Shown here: positions 29,612 through 32,014 of the stretch, in pieces | Layout: every line of letters begins with the position of its first letter | How positions within the stretch are numbered: the first letter of the stretch is position 1 | Source of the DNA: Hypsibius dujardini | Taxonomy: Eukaryota; Tardigrada; Eutardigrada; Parachela; Hypsibiidae | NCBI GenBank assembly: GCA_001579985.1 | Contig: LRSR01007266.1 | Span: 1 to 32,014 of the forward strand | Length of the DNA stretch: 32,014 nt | Direction of reading: 5' to 3' | Made by a program: the position numbers and the translations under genes | Notes under the pieces: model-generated | The model's database searches: none | What the model saw: only the letters and a program-made list of their open reading frames with translations | What the model was told of the DNA's origin: nothing

Positions 29612-30472
29612 AGCTGTGCCGCGGTTACTTTGACAAGGGATTGGTGCGCGCTTCGCCGCCAGAGTGAACAAGTCTTACAATATCAATCGATAGCTGTGAC
29701 TTTAACCTAATTCTTAATACAAAAAACTAATCCGGAGCTTGCGAAACAAGATCACAATTTGCATCATTCATACGCCCCTCCTCCTTCAACAACTGAACAA
29801 CTAATTATGCAAACCATGCCATTGATTGGTCGATTGTTTCGTTTTGTTTTGCTAATTAACCACTTCTTAATTTAAAACAATCGACCAATCAATGGCATGG
29901 TTTGCATTATCAGTTGTTCAGTTGTTGAAGGAAGAGGGGCGTATGAATCATACAAATTGTGATCTTGTTTCGCAAGCTCCGGATTAGTTTTTGGTATGAA
30001 TAAATAGGTTAAAGTCACAGCTATCGATTGATATTGTAAGACTTGTTCACTCTGGCGGCGAAGCGCGCACCAACCCCTTGTGAGGGTCGCTCTTTGCGTT
30101 CTGATACGCCAAGTGGGACAATTTCGTGTTTGATTGGTTTAGCTGCTGATTGATTTATTGGACTGTCAAAAACTCCACGGCACCACAGAATCAAACAATC
30201 AGGTCGGCAAGAAACTCTTTTAATTGATTAAATGAATAAAATAAAATATTGACACAAAAATAAAATTCAATTGATGGGAAATTACAATGGAAAGCGTTGG
30301 AAAGATGCCGAAATTCCCTTTGGTAAGAGGACGAAATTAATAGAAACGACAACAATGCCTTTAACATGTGCAGTATTGTGACCACTATCAATCAAAACTC
30401 ATTTGATGAGTTTTACCTCCCATGGCCTACCAGAACACAAAGAGCGACCCTCAAAGTAACCGCGGCACAGCT
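29612..30472. mobile_element. Outer TIR element interrupted by a foldback element
   Basis: AGCTGTGCCGCGGTTACTTT plus GA at 29612-29633 is matched by its exact reverse complement at 30451-30472. The TIR continues inward: GGGTCGCTCTTTGCGTTCTG (30084-30103) is matched by the complement of 30431-30450 with one mismatch. Removing the inner insertion restores a contiguous TIR of about 42 bp and an element of about 411 bp. No coding capacity. Confidence 0.8.
29634..30080. mobile_element. 447-bp near-perfect palindromic (foldback) element
   Basis: Arms of about 207 bp (29634-29840 and 29875-30080) are nearly perfect inverted copies around a 34-bp AT-rich loop. The ends are CAAGGG and CCCTTG. The trinucleotide TGA occurs on both sides (29631-29633 and 30081-30083), consistent with a 3-bp target duplication made on insertion into the outer element's TIR. 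Confidence 0.85.
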
Positions 30473-30474
30473 GA

Positions 30475-30635
30475 ACAGTCAACGACAAGATTGAGTACAC
30501 TGGAGGGTCCGGGGAATGGGCAAAAGGGGCGGGACAGGGGGTGGCTTTCAAGCAATCGAACAATCAACCACCTGACCACCCCCTTGCTCCGCCTCTTTTG
30601 CCCATACCCCGGACCCTCCAGTGTACTCAATCTCC
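30475..30635. mobile_element. MITE family 2, second copy (right end truncated)
   Basis: The left end CAGTCAACGACAAGATTGAG, then TACACTGGAGGGTCC, GGAATGGGCAAAAGGGGCGG, matches the H2A intron 3 element. The right arm mirrors it down to AGTGTACTCAATCT, after which the sequence changes to that of the next element. The interior contains CAATCGAACAATCAACC only. Confidence 0.8.
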
Positions 30636-30887
30636 CGATCTCAAGGGACAGTTAAGCCCCACCCCCTACAGTCATCGATTGACTGTTCAATCGGATTCAC
30701 TGTGTCGTGATTGGTTAAACTTCGATTGATTGATTGATTAAGCGGAATTTCTTGGCGCACTCATCGGATCAGTTGATTGATTGATTGATTGTAGGTAAAC
30801 ACTAGCGAACGGTGATAAACCCATAAGATCCGGGGTGGATCAAATTAACTGGTAGGGCAAAAAAGTGTCCCTTGAGATCGGGAGATT
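30629..30887. mobile_element. 259-bp TIR element abutting the MITE
   Basis: AATCTCCCGATCTCAAGGGA plus CA (30629-30650) has an exact reverse-complement partner at 30866-30887. It shares its first bases AATCT with the truncated MITE end. The interior has TTGATTGATTGA runs and no coding potential. Confidence 0.8.
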
Positions 30888-30912
30888 ACGGTAGTACGAG
30901 AAGTAATATTTC

Positions 30913-30972
30913 GAGCCTTGATGGACGAGCCTTGATGGACGAGCCTGAATGGACGAGCCTGGATGGACGATT
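30913..30972. repeat. 14-bp tandem repeat (GAGCCTTGATGGAC), four copies
   Basis: Four units, differing at the TTGATG/TGAATG/TGGATG positions. Confidence 0.9.
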
Positions 30973-31433
30973 AATTGTTATTTAAAAAAAGATCACGAAC
31001 CGTTGATGGTGCAGATGCCTTCTTTGCCGCTGAATCCGCACAAGGGTACGTCACGAGGGGCTTTGCCGTCACGAGTCGGCCAGGGGATGGACCGACCTGG
31101 AATGAAGCTGAATCGCCGCTCCCCGCTGTCGTACATCCCAATTACCTGTTCCCGCGCGATAATAATCCGATGCGTGAGACATTATTGCTTTCCCCGTTTT
31201 GTTTGGAGTGCTCGAGGTCTTTGACGTAATAGGGGTGTTTCATTCGAAGCAAAACCCGTACATTTAATCAGAGGTTAATTTGATATCACCCTTCTGTATA
31301 GAGGTTAATTTTATATAATTAACCATAGTGGATCTAGTTTTATTTTTGTAACGAATATACATTGAATTTTTGAATTTTTAACATAACTGACTGATCGAAG
31401 TTTTTTATCTTGACATCGTTAAATATAACAGAT

Positions 31434-31526
31434 AAAATTAAAATTAAGACTAAAATTAAAATTAAAATTAAAATTAAAATTAAAATTAAAATTAAAATTA
31501 AAATTAAAATTAAAATTAAAATTATG
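31434..31526. repeat. (ATTAAA)n hexamer array
   Basis: About 14 units of AAATTA directly downstream (on minus) of the receptor exon's GTACC splice donor, so it begins in that intron. Confidence 0.95.
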
Positions 31527-31530
31527 GTAC

Positions 31531-31994
31531 CTCGAGGGAAGAGCTGGACGTGTTGAACGCGTACACGTCCAGGTCGACGAGGCGTCCTCGTCCCGGAGTG
31601 ATGTAAATATTTCTGGTCGTGAGGTCGAACGTCCGGTTGGTGATCAGCTCCGCCAAGCGCAGTCCGCTGCAGCTTCCCATTGGTCCGTGGCAACTCTCAT
31701 TGACGAGCAGTGCGAATAGTTCTACCGCGTTGTAGACCATTTCCGCTATCGTCGTATTCAGCGGCTGAAGGGAATTTCCACGTTAAAATCATGTCGAAGT
31801 TAATGCTGTGCGACTAAATCTAACATGAAGAGCCCGGATTTATCACAGTGCTCGCAGATCACCTGGACCCCTTCCGGGTAGGTGTAGTTGAACTGGGTCC
31901 TGGCACGGTCCGCTATTTCGAGATTGACGTTGCTCAAGTTGTTGTCCGGCGCTTGGTTTGTAATGAAGATGAGCGAGCGGTACACGCTCAGGCT
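31531..31994 (-). CDS. Receptor with ANF-type ligand-binding domain, two exons, partial
   Basis: Exons 31994-31863 and 31764-31531 on minus, both phase 0, with a CAG|GTGATC donor and TTCAG acceptor; further exons lie outside or were not found. They read SLSVYRSLIFITNQAPDNN...EIADRARTQFNYTYPEGVQ, then PLNTTIAEMVYNAVELFALL...GLRLAELITNRTFDLTTRNIYITPGRGRLVDLDVYAFN. The 'YDAVxLYA-ALNE', 'L...I.NRTF.G.TG.i.id..G.R..D..v' pattern is that of the extracellular 'receptor family ligand-binding region' found in natriuretic-peptide-type guanylate cyclases and class C GPCRs; spacing and the FNYTYP segment favour receptor guanylate cyclase. Potential N-glycosylation sites include NYT, NRT and NTS. Membrane and catalytic parts are not visible, so the receptor class stays open. 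Confidence 0.7.
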
Positions 31995-32014
31995 CTACAT
32001 CCAAAAAAATATAC

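Noticed and set aside
30949-31229. Plus-strand open frames with fairly gene-like composition (VVHPNYLFPRDNNPMRETL)
   Set aside because: No recognised family, partly within a tandem repeat, no convincing splice partners; two frames are open equally.

Overview
The window is nuclear DNA from a small-genome invertebrate animal. Every protein gene is split by GT-AG introns (mostly 60-900 bp), the two 5S rRNA genes are of metazoan type, and SETDB-type methyltransferase, PSAT1, CFAP99 and a receptor with an ANF-type ligand-binding domain are all present. I cannot name the phylum; a compact-genome microscopic invertebrate (a tardigrade, for example) would fit, but this is inference. Introns and spacers carry many (CAGA)n/(TCTG)n microsatellites, minisatellites and short inverted-repeat elements.

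Layout. 1-600: 17-bp satellite, then the first recognisable exon of a STE/MAP3K-like kinase (-). 2303-2884: a dsRNA-binding-domain protein (-). 3760-7467: an 11-exon minimal SETDB-type H3K9 methyltransferase (-) with four exons of 20-39 nt. 7.5-11.7 kb: transposon-rich stretch with a hAT transposase remnant flanked by GGAGT-type minisatellites, two 5S rRNA genes and a foldback element. 13348-14224: a 4-exon replacement-type histone H2A variant (+). 14938-17447: a 6-exon BTB-BACK protein (+) whose C-terminus is a degenerate cyclophilin-like domain and whose second exon has a frameshift. 18209-21005: 7-exon phosphoserine aminotransferase (-). 22553-25869: 3-exon CFAP99 (+). 26-31.5 kb: gene-poor, with minisatellites and nested inverted-repeat elements. 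31531-31994: two exons of a receptor ligand-binding domain (-), running off the window end.

The genes do not form a pathway; they are independent neighbours. The main observations for a second look are: (i) two TIR elements, from two families sharing a GGAATGGGC core, each inserted at the TA of the GTA at a 5' splice site (H2A intron 3 and BTB gene intron 2), with TA duplications and recoverable empty sites; (ii) the BTB-BACK-cyclophilin-like fusion, its junction within one exon; (iii) about four tandem copies of the PSAT exon 2 end plus its splice donor inside the following intron; (iv) the compact SETDB gene with microexons and a GC-AG intron; (v) a 447-bp near-perfect palindrome nested inside a second TIR element.

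Gene models were joined by hand, using reading phase, splice consensus and family similarity from memory; no search was run.
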